Assembly (NCBI GenBank): GCA_029931535.1
Contig: JAQPZY010001498.1
Span: 2,616,001 to 2,680,000, forward strand
Direction: 5' to 3'
Origin: Margaritifera margaritifera
Lineage: Eukaryota > Mollusca > Bivalvia > Unionida > Margaritiferidae
Length of the DNA: 64,000 nt
Both the position numbers and the translations under genes were made by a program. Numbering within the stretch: the first letter of the stretch is position 1; each line of letters begins with the position of its first letter. A model generated the notes under the pieces. That model was not told where the DNA came from, made no database searches, and saw nothing but the letters and a program-made list of their open reading frames with translations. Below, piece by piece: positions 12,501 to 23,356 of this stretch.

Positions 12501-12812
12501 AACAATATTTGCCTGACATTTGGGAACATTTTTGCATTATATTTGTCATGTGGATTGAAAGAATGTACCGTACCAAATAAATTGTACAACTTAAAAGGAA
12601 CAGGCAAATAAGCTGCACGTGATGTAGTGGATGCCCACTGTTACATAATTATATTGCTGCGACTTTCTAATTGGGACAATAAAACTTAATCCGTCCTCCA
12701 TGAGTCACAATGTGGACATCCACGTCAACCAGTATATCTGGTCCATGACAGAAACAGAGTGGACGGATTAATTTCCACCATGGGAACATAGATTTTCCAT
12801 AATCCATGATGC
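9551..12812. mobile_element. putative non-autonomous TIR transposon with GTGGAC subterminal motifs
   Basis: Left end 9551-9567 (gcatcgtggattatgga) and right end 12796-12812 are inverted copies with one mismatch. Both subterminal regions (about 9568-9675 and 12625-12765) are crowded with GTGGAC/GTCCAC words in both orientations, as in transposase-binding repeats near transposon ends. The ~3 kb interior is AT-rich with no recognisable transposase. No target duplication could be defined, and the right end directly abuts the next element. Confidence 0.45.
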
Positions 12813-12952
12813 TGGTACAGTCCTAACCACTTATATCGACATCACTTATGTCGACAAGCCGCCCATGTCGACAAAAAAGCAAAGTCCCGGTCCCTTGGTC
12901 TACTATTACTACCAAATTTGTTATGCTTATGTCGACAATCCTTTGTTTTCTA

Positions 12953-13121
12953 ATCATTTATGTCGACAAGCTGCCAGTTCCCGACCCGTACTTTGTTCAA
13001 CAATTAGTTGATCTTGCCGCCAAGCTTTAATTTTGTCGCCAGATCATTTATGTCGACAAGCGGCCAGTTCCAACCTGTACTTTGTTCAACAATTAGTTGA
13101 TCTTGCCGCCAGGCTTTAATG
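12953..13121. repeat. 90-bp direct duplication
   Basis: Copies start at 12953 and 13043, each atcatttatgtcgacaagc..., including 'gttgatcttgccgccaagct'. They carry the element's TTATGTCGACA terminal word into the interior, consistent with duplicated transposase-binding sites. Confidence 0.9.
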
Positions 13122-13535
13122 TCTCGGTGGATTAAAAAGCAGGCTTTTGTTTGGTCCTATAAAGTTGGCCTCTCGCGGCGACTTAAATAACACATGTACC
13201 CTTCATCAAAGCAAGCCGGTTACAATGTTCAATAAAAACAATCCACCCTTCATTAAAAAAAAAATCATCACCAAACTTGAATAAAAGCATTGAAATCTGA
13301 TCGATTGTTGCATTTTCCAAAGTGATCTGTGATTAAAACAAGTTTATTGTGCTGTGAAAGTTTCCTTTTTTAATTTTATTTATGTTTATGATGGCTAACA
13401 ACGGCAGCGTAAAACAGACTAAATTTAGTCTCTGCAAACTAAATATCTGGCTGTTAAGGAAGTTGAAGGTGGGGCATCTCGCAAAGATGTCTGTGAAAAC
13501 TTTTCACTTAAACATAACACCCTATCAGGATGGAT

Positions 13536-14273
13536 GGTGTCCCGACAAAAGCTTGCAGGACAAAAGCGCGCAGCTTAAAACCCCCGACAAAAGTGCGCCG
13601 ACAAAACCCGAAACCCCCAGACAGAATCGCGCAAAACGAAAAGCGTGCAGAGTAGAAGTAGACATGAAAAGTGAGATAATTTCTAAGTTCCAAAATTTAT
13701 TTGAAGAGTCATTCTTCAAAGCTACTTGTGTACCCGAAACTGTATAAATAGCACAAATATGTTTAGGCCGAAACATTTGCAGTCATGGAAAGAACCGAAA
13801 GAAAGCTAGTCAAAACGCGTGCATAGCCGTCTTCCCGGCAGCCCGGATAGTTCGTTGTTTTTTCCACCTCGGCCAGTGTCTTTGGCGCAAAGTGCAAGAA
13901 TTTCATTTGGCAGATTTGTATCGTGATGATGAAAACTTGCGCATGTACGTCAAAATTATGCTAGCTCTCTGCTTCTTTCCAGTTGCTAACACACCGGCAG
14001 CATTTGACGAGTTGGTTGAACACTGTCCTCCACAATTAGCACCGATAACCGATTATTGGGATTTTAATGAATGGATGATGTTATTTGTACATTAACGCCA
14101 TATTTCTGCATATCGAGATGTTAATTAATAAACGATGCTTAATGATCTTTAATGCTCTATTTATTAGTTTTTTTTCTTTACTAGAGACACAAAATGGTAA
14201 TTGTTGTATGTTTTTTCGTCTTTGCGTGCTTTTGTCGGCGTTCTTTTGTCCTGCGCGCTTTTGTCGGGGTGCC
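13536..14273. mobile_element. Mutator-like element (MULE), 738 bp, nested
   Basis: The ends are imperfect inverted repeats: left ggtgtcccgacaaaag..., right (minus strand) ggcaccccgacaaaag..., both with repeated 'gacaaaag' words. The 9-bp sequence AGGATGGAT flanks it exactly (13527-13535 and 14274-14282), matching the 9-10-bp target duplication of Mutator-like elements. It interrupts the pogo-like HTH coding segment. The interior has a MULE transposase C-terminal remnant, so this is a deleted derivative. Confidence 0.75.
13840..14095 (+). pseudogene. MULE transposase C-terminal fragment
   Basis: Plus-strand reading includes LWRKVQEFHLADLYRDDENL then MLALCFFPVANTPAAFDELV. This matches the '(F)GQ-lWRKVQelGL..LY..D' and 'LALAF-P..D...AFEEL' segment found after the catalytic core in MULE-type transposases of invertebrates. 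Only this ~80-residue tail remains, framed by the element's inverted ends. The DDE residues are absent. Confidence 0.65.
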
Positions 14274-14287
14274 AGGATGGATGATAA

Positions 14288-14334
14288 ACCAACAAGTTGT
14301 TCTCCACCAACAAGGAGGAGAACAACTTGTTGGT
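14288..14334. repeat. 18-bp-arm hairpin insertion
   Basis: Arms 14288-14305 (accaacaagttgttctcc) and 14317-14334 are perfect inverted copies with an 11-nt loop. The 9-bp direct repeat GATGGATGA lies on both sides (14276-14284, 14338-14346), suggesting a small palindromic insertion with its own target duplication. Confidence 0.75.
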
Positions 14335-15207
14335 CTAGATGGATGAAAGCTGCTGAGAGCCGCATATCTCTTGTTCAATTTTATGTACTTTTCACGATGA
14401 CTTCCGTAAATAAATATATGTTTTCATTTCCCTGTGAATAGCCCCATCCCCTTGGTAGCCTCAGTAAGATGGGAACATGTATTGTTTCAGGCTGACCAAA
14501 ATCTAGGTCAGTTTAAGTACATGTACATGTACTTTTAAGCATGTAAATAACAACTATGCAACCATGTGCTACTGGCGACAGTGAATATCGTAGTGAATTG
14601 TATAGACGTGTTAGATCAAATGACAATCATTTTTTATACATGTGTTTCCTACAGTACAGCTCACGTGATTTTTCATAACCCCACACATCACGGTGGGGGA
14701 CTTAATCCCCTCCACTCTAGCTCCACGATAACACTCCGTGGTGGAGGCATAAATACCTACAAATACCACCACATTTCAGCAGGCACGCCGATGTAAACTC
14801 CACCATGGAGGGGCTAGTCGACATTACTGATTGACATCTGAAAAGCCAATGAATGAAGACCACCTATGGAAAGACTGAGACGTCAAGAGTGATTTACAAC
14901 CGGATACAATTTGAAGAATCAGTCGTCTTTATTTCGATCATATTTGGACAATAAAAAAATAATTTCAAAAGGCTTGTATATTCAGTACACATTACTGTGC
15001 ATAAAAGGTTGATCGACTTCTTTTGCAATAAGTTATTATGATTTTAATTTATTTCAAAGAAATATGAACAATTTTATGCATTGACTTGACGAGAAGCACA
15101 CATTGCTGAGCTTCTCAAGCAGAATAAATTTATCATTTTGTTCCAAAGGAAAGTAATTCTCTGAGATATGGACAATTAAAAATCCAAATTGACATCCGTT
15201 TCTGCTT

Positions 15208-15242
15208 CCCCCCCCCCCCCGCCAACAACAACAACAACAAAC
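15208..15242. repeat. poly-C followed by (AAC)n
   Basis: A run of C followed by 'gccaacaacaacaacaacaa'. Low complexity. Confidence 0.9.
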
Positions 15243-15244
15243 CT

Positions 15245-17770
15245 AAAACACTGAATTTACACTGAAATGCAAACCTCGTGCTTAGTCTTTAAGCAGTAAT
15301 AGCAGAGTCACGAGGCTGAATATTATGACTGCATGTGTACTGTAAGGGACTGACCATTTAATATATGGGGTTTATATGTTTTTTTGTTTTTTTAGACCGG
15401 AATATTTTTTGTTCTTTCATCACAATATTTATTCATTTTAAGTGAACGGATTAACGTCTACTACAAAAATCAGAGAAAGACATTTGTTTTCATGCATTTA
15501 CCCCCCCCCCTTGGAAAATTCAATTGTATCTCCCTAATAAAGACTTGACTTCAGTGGATGTTCTACAGAAATCAAGGCAGTGACCATTGTGAGTACTGTT
15601 GTAAAATATTAACAAGGGTTTGCATCAAAGGATGATGTAAGTTTCAGCTTGGGAACAGTGTGGTTTTATCACACGAAGCCATCTGACTTGGTGCGTTGTA
15701 CTTTACAGCCGCAATTATGGTCCCACCATTAACAATGGAAGTTTGATAATTGTTAGTAATTAATCTGAACTTGGTTTATTACCGAAACGAAAAATAATAT
15801 GGAAAATTCTCAAATCTGAGATGTTCAGAGATTTTAATTTCCAACAAGTTTAGAGCATTTAGCATGGATGTATTGTCTCCATGTGTATCCTATTATTTGC
15901 TCATTTTTCTACGGTGAAAATATAAAAATAAAATATACTCTTTTAATTATTTTTACGCAGATATTAAAGAATGCAGTTTCCTGTTTGTGACTGTTAGAGC
16001 CTTTGGTTATTGAGCGTGTTTCTGTATGTGGTATATTGCTTTACAGCTGGAGAGCTCAAGTTACTGTGGCCCATTGGATAAAATGTGCAACTCGCACACA
16101 CACACACATGGGTGTCTGCAGGGGGGCGCGGCAGGCATGTTGCCTCGTCCCCGCCCAAATTTTTTAAAAATAATAAATATATCCCTTTTACTTCAGCTCC
16201 CCCCCCCCAGAAAATGCCTGTCGATGCACATAAACACACACACGACTTTAGAGCACGTGCTCTGGAGTTCCTGTGCAGTGGTGGTAAAATTTCTTTCTTT
16301 TTTGCTCCATAACGCTATAATTTCTAGCATGTTATTCCTTTTTTACCACTACTGAATGTTTCCAGATTTCAGTTTGTGTACGTTGAGATTTATAATCAGT
16401 CAGATTTTAATATTTTAATTCTGACGATTGACTAAAAATGTTGACATGTCAAGCAGCGAAAAAGAAAAATTTTGGTTAACATTAATAAGCATTTTAGCGT
16501 TATTTTTGAAACTCGCATTAGTGAAAAACTCTTCAAAACATAAGCAGAATCACTAAAAACTTTAATGGCAGGAACATCTTTTTGGCTTAGTGTGAATGAG
16601 GCGGCTGCTAATTGAAGAAAGCTAGCCAATCATGGAATACTTAAACTCTTACTGAAGCATGTACAAAAAAACAAGAAGGTTTTTAATAGTAATAGATTAC
16701 AATGACTTGCGCAGTAGTGCTTTGGATTCCATATTTTATGAGAGAGAGAGAGAGAGAGAGAGAGGTGTGGAGGGGTCTTTTATTGATCATTTTTCTGTAT
16801 TTTGCATAGTATGCGATAGAGAGAGAGAGGGGGAGGGGAACTTTACTAAGAAGAGTTAATGATCTAAAATTATTCATCTTATTTTTCTGTATTATGCATA
16901 TTATGCAATAGGAAAACGAACAGAAAAGAAAAAGTTAAACATTAATTTCATCTGATGAGCAAGTTTGTCAAATCAATGGCAAAGAAAACAAACCCGCAGA
17001 AGCGCTGCTGTTGTACTTTTAGGTTAACAGTTAGCACATGAAATGAACACGTCAATATCAGCAGTGTTGATGGCTTCACTTGTGCTAGGTTACTTGCACG
17101 TGTCAACTACATGTATCAAGGATGACCTTTTGCGACCATTTGTGATTTTAAAAAACCCCTCTACTTTGGTAATTAATGCAAATTAGTACAGTTTAAAATA
17201 TAATAACAATGTGAAATCATAATAATGCTTTATTTAAGCGATTGGATGTCAGAAAAAATCGTACAATATGCGAATGAGTACTCATGCATGGAGTAACCAT
17301 CGGAACTTGTGCGATTTTGTTTCACTTCAGTCAGGTATGACTGCAGCTTTGTTATTAATTTGTTCGATGTTTATCGTTCTTTTCATTGCAGGTAGTACAA
17401 TATCACTGACTTTCATATGATCATTAAAATTTTGTATTGCGATTACTGAAAAAGAAATAAGGATATGAATGCATGTTTAGATTCTGATAACATAGTATTG
17501 AAGAAAAAAAAAATTAGATTCATTGCGCAAAATGTAGTATCAATACAGTTTGCGAGGCATTGTCATTACGTTATCATCATCTTAAATATGATTTGGCACT
17601 ATGTAATATACATTATCTTCGTTAGAACAAGGAAATATTTATAATTAACTGAATTACTATGTTTTTTTCAGTATCAAAAAGTTAGCAAATTGCTCCCCAG
17701 AGGGATAACGATGTAGATAAATTGGTGCCCACCCCCCCTCCCCTCTCTCCCTCTCAACCTCTGCTTGCAT
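15245..17770. other. interior of nested elements, no gene recognised
   Basis: AT-rich. Contains poly-C at 15501-15510, a short (CA)n near 16096, poly-C near 16201 and (GA)n runs. Open frames here arise from low complexity. Confidence 0.5.
16739..16764. repeat. (GA)n microsatellite
   Basis: Twelve GA repeats. A second shorter run lies at about 16817-16832. Confidence 0.95.
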
Positions 17771-18675
17771 GGGTGATAAACAGTAAACCACGCCCATATT
17801 ATCGAGACCACGTCCACTCTGCGGTGGTGATTGGATGCGACTCCGCGAGAAAGCGTGGTGTGCAGGGCTATTCTCCACGACAACTCCATCAGGACGCGTG
17901 GAGTGATGGTGGAGGGGTTTTTCTTAATCCTCTCCACTCACTCTCCACCCCCAACGCGATGCGTGGGATTCCAAAAAATCACGTGAGCTGTACTGTATCA
18001 GGATGTGACCGATGCATACATTTTCTAACATGAGACCCGTACACAAATTCATGGATTTTTCATATACATGCACTTAACGCATTGCGGATTTTATTACACA
18101 GGGGTAACCAAAATGTAATTTGTCAATATAGAAGTGTATTTCACACTGGTTTTGCCTTCATGTACTCAAAATTTCCATTGTTTGTTTTCTCAAAGTGTAA
18201 ATCCTGCTCACTGACGACAGGTCATCCCATACAGATGAATTTAACTTGTATGTAGGTCCAAGAGAAATGTGCTTTTTTCAGCCCCCTCCCCCCAACAATT
18301 ATCTCGACATCCACTTATGTCGACACTATTTCCTCAGGCCCTAGGATGTCGACATAAACGGGTAGGACTGTACTGTCATATAATCAACATAAAGCTGATT
18401 CTTCATTTGGTATCTAATTCTTAATCAATCTTACACTTTTGCCTATCCATGTATGAATTTCATGCATAGACTATTCAACTGTCAATCACTTTGACTTTTC
18501 CCAACCTCTCCACAGTGGAGGGGCACAACACTTGCCATGGAGTTGCAAAATACTTATCCCTCCACTGTGGCATTTTAATGTGAAGAGAACATGGAGGGTA
18601 TTAACTGCCTCACTGTGATGGGTGGAGAAACGAAAAATCACATGATCTGTACTGTAGCTAGCGGAGAGTTACCTG

Positions 18676-20840
18676 CTATTTCATTTATAAATGTGATTGT
18701 TCGTGTAAATACCAAGTGAGAAAGTATTTTTATATTCTTGTGAAATATAACTTGGACAGTCTAAATGAAAAATGATTTGTTACTAGCGACGATTCATGAC
18801 TAATGTAAGCACTGTATGCAAGTCCACGGGGCGAAATTCATGTATCACAAAGAAGAGTCTACCAAGATCTACAAGTTACAGGAGAAACATGAATATCCAC
18901 TCACATGGTTAGCGATTTTAGGTAAGCTCTGTCTGAAATTTGGTTTGTTTCACATCCTTCAGTTACTAATCACGATAAATCATTGCTTCTGAATGTAAGG
19001 CAGCTAAAACGCAGAATAAAGGCTATATTTAGTTCAATAGTTTGAAATCCCCGAAAGAATAAAATAGCTACCACAAGTAAGACTGCATCCGGCCTAGTCT
19101 GGTTCCCTGCTTCATATGCTCCCTGCGTTGAAGCAAGGAACCAGCGGTCGTGCGGTCCTACTAAACACCGCAAAGTCAGACAAAGGCAGGCAGAGTATGA
19201 CAAAGTCATATAACACAAATAGCGTATGACAGAGGCAATCTAAATGTGACAAAACCAGATTTAATAATTTTATATAATAATTATCTTATTGAGAGACAAG
19301 TAATAATATTATGAAAGTTATATAAACCAGACTACAATGGCATAGCCGATTTTCCCGCCTGTGTGTGTGTGTTGTATCGTGAACACAATAGTAGGATTGT
19401 GTATGCGGCGTTGGAGACTGAGAGCCAGTTTTTATTTCCTAACAGATTTTGGTCAACTACTTACTCTTTTTTTCCTTAATTACTTATTATGGGCGATAAT
19501 GTTGAAAAACGAAGCTCAAGTTGAATTGTTGGTGAGTATTTCTAAGCTTTTGCCTTGATGAATATGTATCGTCCCACACCCTATTTTGACGCTACCCTCT
19601 TTTGACGCAGTGTCATAAACTCCCAGTTTTCGAGAGAACGCATCTTTCAATGACGTCACAACCACAACATTAATGTACACTGATCAACATCGAGTCACAC
19701 AGACAGAAAAATTTGTAGAAAATCCTTTCCTTATCGGTTGTGAAATAAAACAAAGACACATACCATGAAAAAAACGCCATTTCACTAATTCTCTTTTTTT
19801 CAACCTTCAAATCCTCATAAAAATCCTTACTAACTATTCTGACGGGGCAAATCAACTTCCCGCCATAATAGGCATCCAGTCTGCTACTCAACATGTGTTA
19901 GCAACGTGACTCACAGCTGATAAGTGCATCAGTAACACTGTTTAGAAAGGTGTACAATGTTATACAGTTTCATGTGGATGTGTCTTAACTGATTTTCAGA
20001 GGTGGTTATTTGTTATTATAATTTGTGGAAATTTACAAAAAACATATACTTTTACGATATATTTAATAATTAAATCAGTATCCTTTACATTTTTCTTATT
20101 TAAATCAATTATTAGGATTTTTTATCCGATAATTAAGGAATTTTACTTTAACAGTAAATTTTCAATAATCTTTTAAGACATTCTTGATCTTTAACTTGTT
20201 TTGACCTATTTATTTTTTTAAGATTTGTTTGATAATGACGTGAATGATAAATAATGAAAATAAAACCTTTTCCTGCAATTTTATGTCTTCTGTCTTTGAT
20301 TATTTGCATTCTGGATAAATAAGTTGTGAAGGATGCAAAACAGTTTAGATGTTCCAAAAACAGTACATACAAAGATTGAGCTTCTGCATGTTCACAATGC
20401 TAATTAAGTATTGGGAAAAAGGTCACATGCTGAATCTAATTATTTTATAATTATAACTACACAATTTTATAATAATACCATCATGATTTTTCCAAATTTG
20501 ATTATTTTTCCTTTCAAGACAAAATCTGTACCAAAACCAGATTAATGATTAATGTAAGAAAAGTTTAGGAATGCCAAGTTAAATTTCTGTCTGTAATTTT
20601 TCCCATAAACTTGAGTTTTCTATGTCCTATTGATGTTCCTCTGTAATATAGTTTTATTCCCGGCGCATATGTACAATGGTGTCACAGTTCATATATATAC
20701 ATTGTCACCACAGGTCCTAGGTTTGCTATGTCTGCCAAGTTGTGTCCTGGTAACAACACGTAAGTAGCACAGCTGGCACAAATTTCGACTTTATCTTCTT
20801 ACAATTTTCACTTAGTTTAAAATCTATGTTCCATTTTATG
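18676..20840. other. no supported gene
   Basis: Contains a 13-bp inverted repeat (ggttccctgcttc, 19101-19113, against gaagcaaggaacc just downstream) and one isolated donor-like site, but no exon with protein character. Confidence 0.4.
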
Positions 20841-21291
20841 CGTCGCAACCATGCACCTTACAACGTGTATTAGGCAGTGCTTGAACTATAAATAGCATTT
20901 TCTTTAGCATCGCACTCGCCATTAACAACTTCGTTTTTCCTAATTAAAAAAGTATGCGTAGACGGAACACGGTTTGGTTTGAAATTTTGTAAGGTATAAA
21001 GAGATTAAATAATCCTCAGCTAGACAGTAACTGGCCCAGGTAAATACTTTCGAAGACCGAAGGTGGTGTTCGATTCAGAATGGAACGGGCCCATAGTGTA
21101 GAAACACAGAAATACACTGAAAAACCAAAATACGCACCGAAATACACATGTATTTACATGTTCTCGGTGTATATATCGGTGTACACACAGGAATTATGAT
21201 TTGTTTTTGTTTGAATAGTAATATAAAGCAAGATAAAATATGATTGGAGCGATTTTGGTACGAATTATTTTCTTTTTTCCTAGTTATAGAT
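20841..21291 (+). repeat. left inverted arm
   Basis: Pairs with the split right arm. The break corresponds to about 21086-21098 on this side. Confidence 0.8.
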
Positions 21292-21440
21292 GAACGTTCC
21301 GGAACGGAGGTGGTATGGTAAACGACTGATAGTTCCGGAACAGACGGTATAAGTCTGTTTAATTCATATTGTTTTAAGTATCTTTATTCATGTTTGAATT
21401 GACTGCACACACCGAGACCAGGGTAATTTTCTTGACACAG

Positions 21441-22129
21441 GAAAAGCTGTGGAATTTTTGTTAAAATCAGACTCAAGCATAGAATGCATTCCATGTGGTT
21501 TGAAAGAAATTGTATACTTCATTGTGAATAATGCGAAAAACCTCGAAAAGAGGTTGAATAATGTTAAAAGTTCTTTTTCAGATGACTGTGGTGTATGGGA
21601 TACATCTGCTGGTGTATCACCTATAACGCACTATTTGCTGTCTGACATCTGGAATCTGACCATGAATTTTTTTAAAAATGGGAAGTATTCTTTAAAAAGA
21701 CAAGTCCAGCGGAAAACTGAGTATAGACCTTTGGATCCGCAACCTGGCAAAGATCAAGTTGTCGTGATCCACAGGTACTATTCTCAGTTCAAAAAGGACA
21801 ATATGTACAAAAAGAGGGTCACCTGGCTAGGGGAGGGGCATCTGGCAAGCAATTTGTCACTGGTTGAATATGTCGAGACATTTCCTGGTTTAACGCTGCA
21901 TGGCAACTTGCGACAGACGACAAAATATTTGCGGACTCCTGATGATAATTTAGATGACATTACAGAAATGACTGGAAAAATGAAACTGCATTAAATATTG
22001 AATAAACTTACTTCAAAATATGGTGAACTGTCCCAACCGACAGGACTTCAACAAATTTATGACACTCAAAAATATCAAAAACCAAAGGACAGAAACTCTG
22101 GAAGATATCCATTTACACTAAGAAACTGA
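21441..22129 (+). pseudogene. transposase-like ORF of unrecognised subfamily, one in-frame stop
   Basis: An open frame of 181 codons ends with TAA at 21992-21994, and the same frame stays open and protein-like to TGA at 22127-22129 (SKYGELSQPTGLQQIYD is readable after the stop). The wording HRYYSQFKKDNMYKKR, VTWLGEGHL and then 'HGNLRQTTKYLRTPDDNL' recalls N-terminal parts of large Mutator-like transposases expanded in molluscs ('HGNs...Y.RT'). It lies between long inverted arms, which supports element origin. The first part could be read through an acceptor at 21440 (cttgacacag). AATAAA near 22001 is probably chance. I cannot name the protein; the family guess is low confidence. Confidence 0.4.
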
Positions 22130-22546
22130 CTTAAGACATTTCCTTTCCTTCTGTTTTAATTTGTAGTTGTGTGACAGGTACATGAAACACAATTCTTTTA
22201 ATATTAAAATGATGCCTGAGGTATTTGTTTTTAGTAGTATCAGTAATATGAATGAAAATGTGCAAAGTATGAAGTATGAAGTATGAAATCGTTAACATTA
22301 TTAAATTAGATTTTAGAGCTGGAGGAATTAGTGTTATTCATATCTTTGCAATCCATGTCAAGGAGGCTTTGATGAACTGCTTTGCACAAGAATACACAAA
22401 TAATCACATCTTCTTGATGTGATTACTACATTTCTCGAATCAGCTATTACAAGAGATGCTAACATATGATCATGCTGATCAGGAATCTTAGCATTAATTA
22501 TACGGAACTTACCATTTATACTCGTGCATAATTCAGGTCCAAAATG

Positions 22547-22611
22547 CAAACAACATAGACCCTGATCTGCTGTCGCATAATGCGCCAGCAGATCAGGGTC
22601 TATGTTGTTTG
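22547..22611. repeat. perfect hairpin 1 (26-bp stem)
   Basis: Arms 22547-22572 and 22586-22611 are exact inverted copies. The 13-nt centre adds five more pairs (cgcat/atgcg). The core reads catagaccctgatctgctg. Confidence 0.97.
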
Positions 22612-22632
22612 TTCTACTGATTAGTCCTTACA

Positions 22633-22693
22633 AACTGCATAGACCCAGATCTGCCGGCGTACTATGCGCCGGCAGATCTGGGTCTATGCAGTT
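22633..22693. repeat. perfect hairpin 2 (27-bp stem)
   Basis: Arms 22633-22659 and 22667-22693 are exact inverted copies with a 7-nt loop. The core catagacccagatctgccg is related to hairpin 1, and every difference between the two is matched on the opposite arm. Confidence 0.97.
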
Positions 22694-22699
22694 GGTATT

Positions 22700-23300
22700 G
22701 GCTTATACGCGAGTATAGAGGGTAGGTAGTGTGTTGGAATGTTCTTTAAAAGTGACAAACTTCTATACCATAATATTGCATCTTCCAATGAGCCTATATT
22801 ACTGAAAATAGGTGATCCTCGGAACAAATTCAGTACAAAAGTATGTTTTACTTCTAAATTTCCTCTATGTGTAATAATATTTGGTTTTAATTTTAGTCTT
22901 CCAATTTGCAAGATACATCCTTTTCTCCCAGTAGCCTTATTGGGATCATAAGAAACCAAAGAAGTCTTTATGATCAGACCAGTTTCTTGATGACATCACT
23001 CAGGTCAATCTAGAGTGAGTGAATCTTAAATCTTGGATTATTTAATTCATCTGCGTGCTCAAATTATTCATTTGTTGTAACTCGGAACGAAATCTGATAC
23101 CTTATGTATGTAATTAAATGTAAATCTTAAATTCTGCCAAAGAATGCATAATACATGTTTTTTTTTAAAAATACTCTCCTGAGTTGTCTTTGACTGTCAT
23201 CATATATCCTGACTTGTTACAATCGCACTCTTAATCTAACTCTTGCATATACTGTCTTATATACTTTTGGTACTTTGATATCTTATATACTTTTAGTACT
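22700..23300. other. no supported gene
   Basis: A 91-codon minus frame (22959-22684) containing GCILQIGRLKLKP is somewhat protein-like but unrecognised. It overlaps hairpin 2's edge and has no splice or start support. Confidence 0.3.
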
Positions 23301-23301
23301 T

Positions 23302-23334
23302 TGATACTTTTCACTTTCATTCTGTGTATGTATT
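23302..23334. repeat. direct repeat copy A
   Basis: gatacttttcactttcattc plus tgtgtatgtatt recurs at about 25503-25535, and weaker similarity continues 20 bp further in both. This copy is cut by the hAT insertion at 23357. Confidence 0.85.
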
Positions 23335-23356
23335 TCGATTCGCCGTTTACCATACC

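Larger units (their letters stand above)
13400..14440 (+). pseudogene. pogo-like transposase N-terminal HTH, broken by two insertions
   Basis: In one frame 13428-13533 encodes YLAVKEVEGGASRKDVCENF then SLKHNTLSGWM. This is the Pipsqueak-type helix-turn-helix of pogo/CENP-B-family transposases, which binds the element's own ends. The frame is cut right after SGWM by a Mutator-like insertion (13536-14273) and by a hairpin insertion (14288-14334). Beyond both, the reading WMKAAESRISL resumes at about 14340. No downstream DDE catalytic domain is seen. There is a stop before the domain and no clear start. HTH identity is fairly sure; the exact subfamily is not. Confidence 0.6.
12813..18375. mobile_element. 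pogo-like DNA transposon, degraded and nested
   Basis: Left end 'ggtacagtcctaaccactta' near 12814 and right end (minus strand from 18375) CAGTACAGTCCTACCCGTTT form an inverted pair, both followed by 'tatgtcgacat'-type words. The interior starts with a 90-bp duplication, then a psq-type helix-turn-helix coding segment of a CENP-B/pogo transposase, so the ends and content agree. The catalytic part is not visible: the rest is filled by other insertions. No clear target duplication at the outer ends. Confidence 0.5.
14652..18654. mobile_element. TA-flanked TIR element family, one left end and two right ends
   Basis: Left end at 14652 (CAGTACAGCTCACGTGATTT) is preceded by TA (14650-14651). Inverted copies end at 17995 and 18654, each followed by TA. 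Subterminal stretches contain CTCCAC/GTGGAGGGG palindromes at all three ends. The TA flanks and CAGTACAG termini fit the Tc1/mariner-pogo class. Which right end belongs to the left one is unclear; possibly two nested or tandem copies. No transposase recognised inside. Confidence 0.6.

Noticed and set aside
13382..13747. 121-codon open frame as a gene
   Set aside because: It is in the wrong frame relative to the HTH segment and runs across a transposon end.
14516..14535. Palindrome acatgtacatgt as a regulatory site
   Set aside because: The same word occurs throughout the window and is common in mollusc DNA.
19499..20757. Two upstream exons (donors at 19532 and 20758) that would splice in frame to 21441 and add a hydrophobic leader
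   Set aside because: They lie outside the inverted arms that bound the 21441 ORF, and the exons are tiny with no protein similarity.
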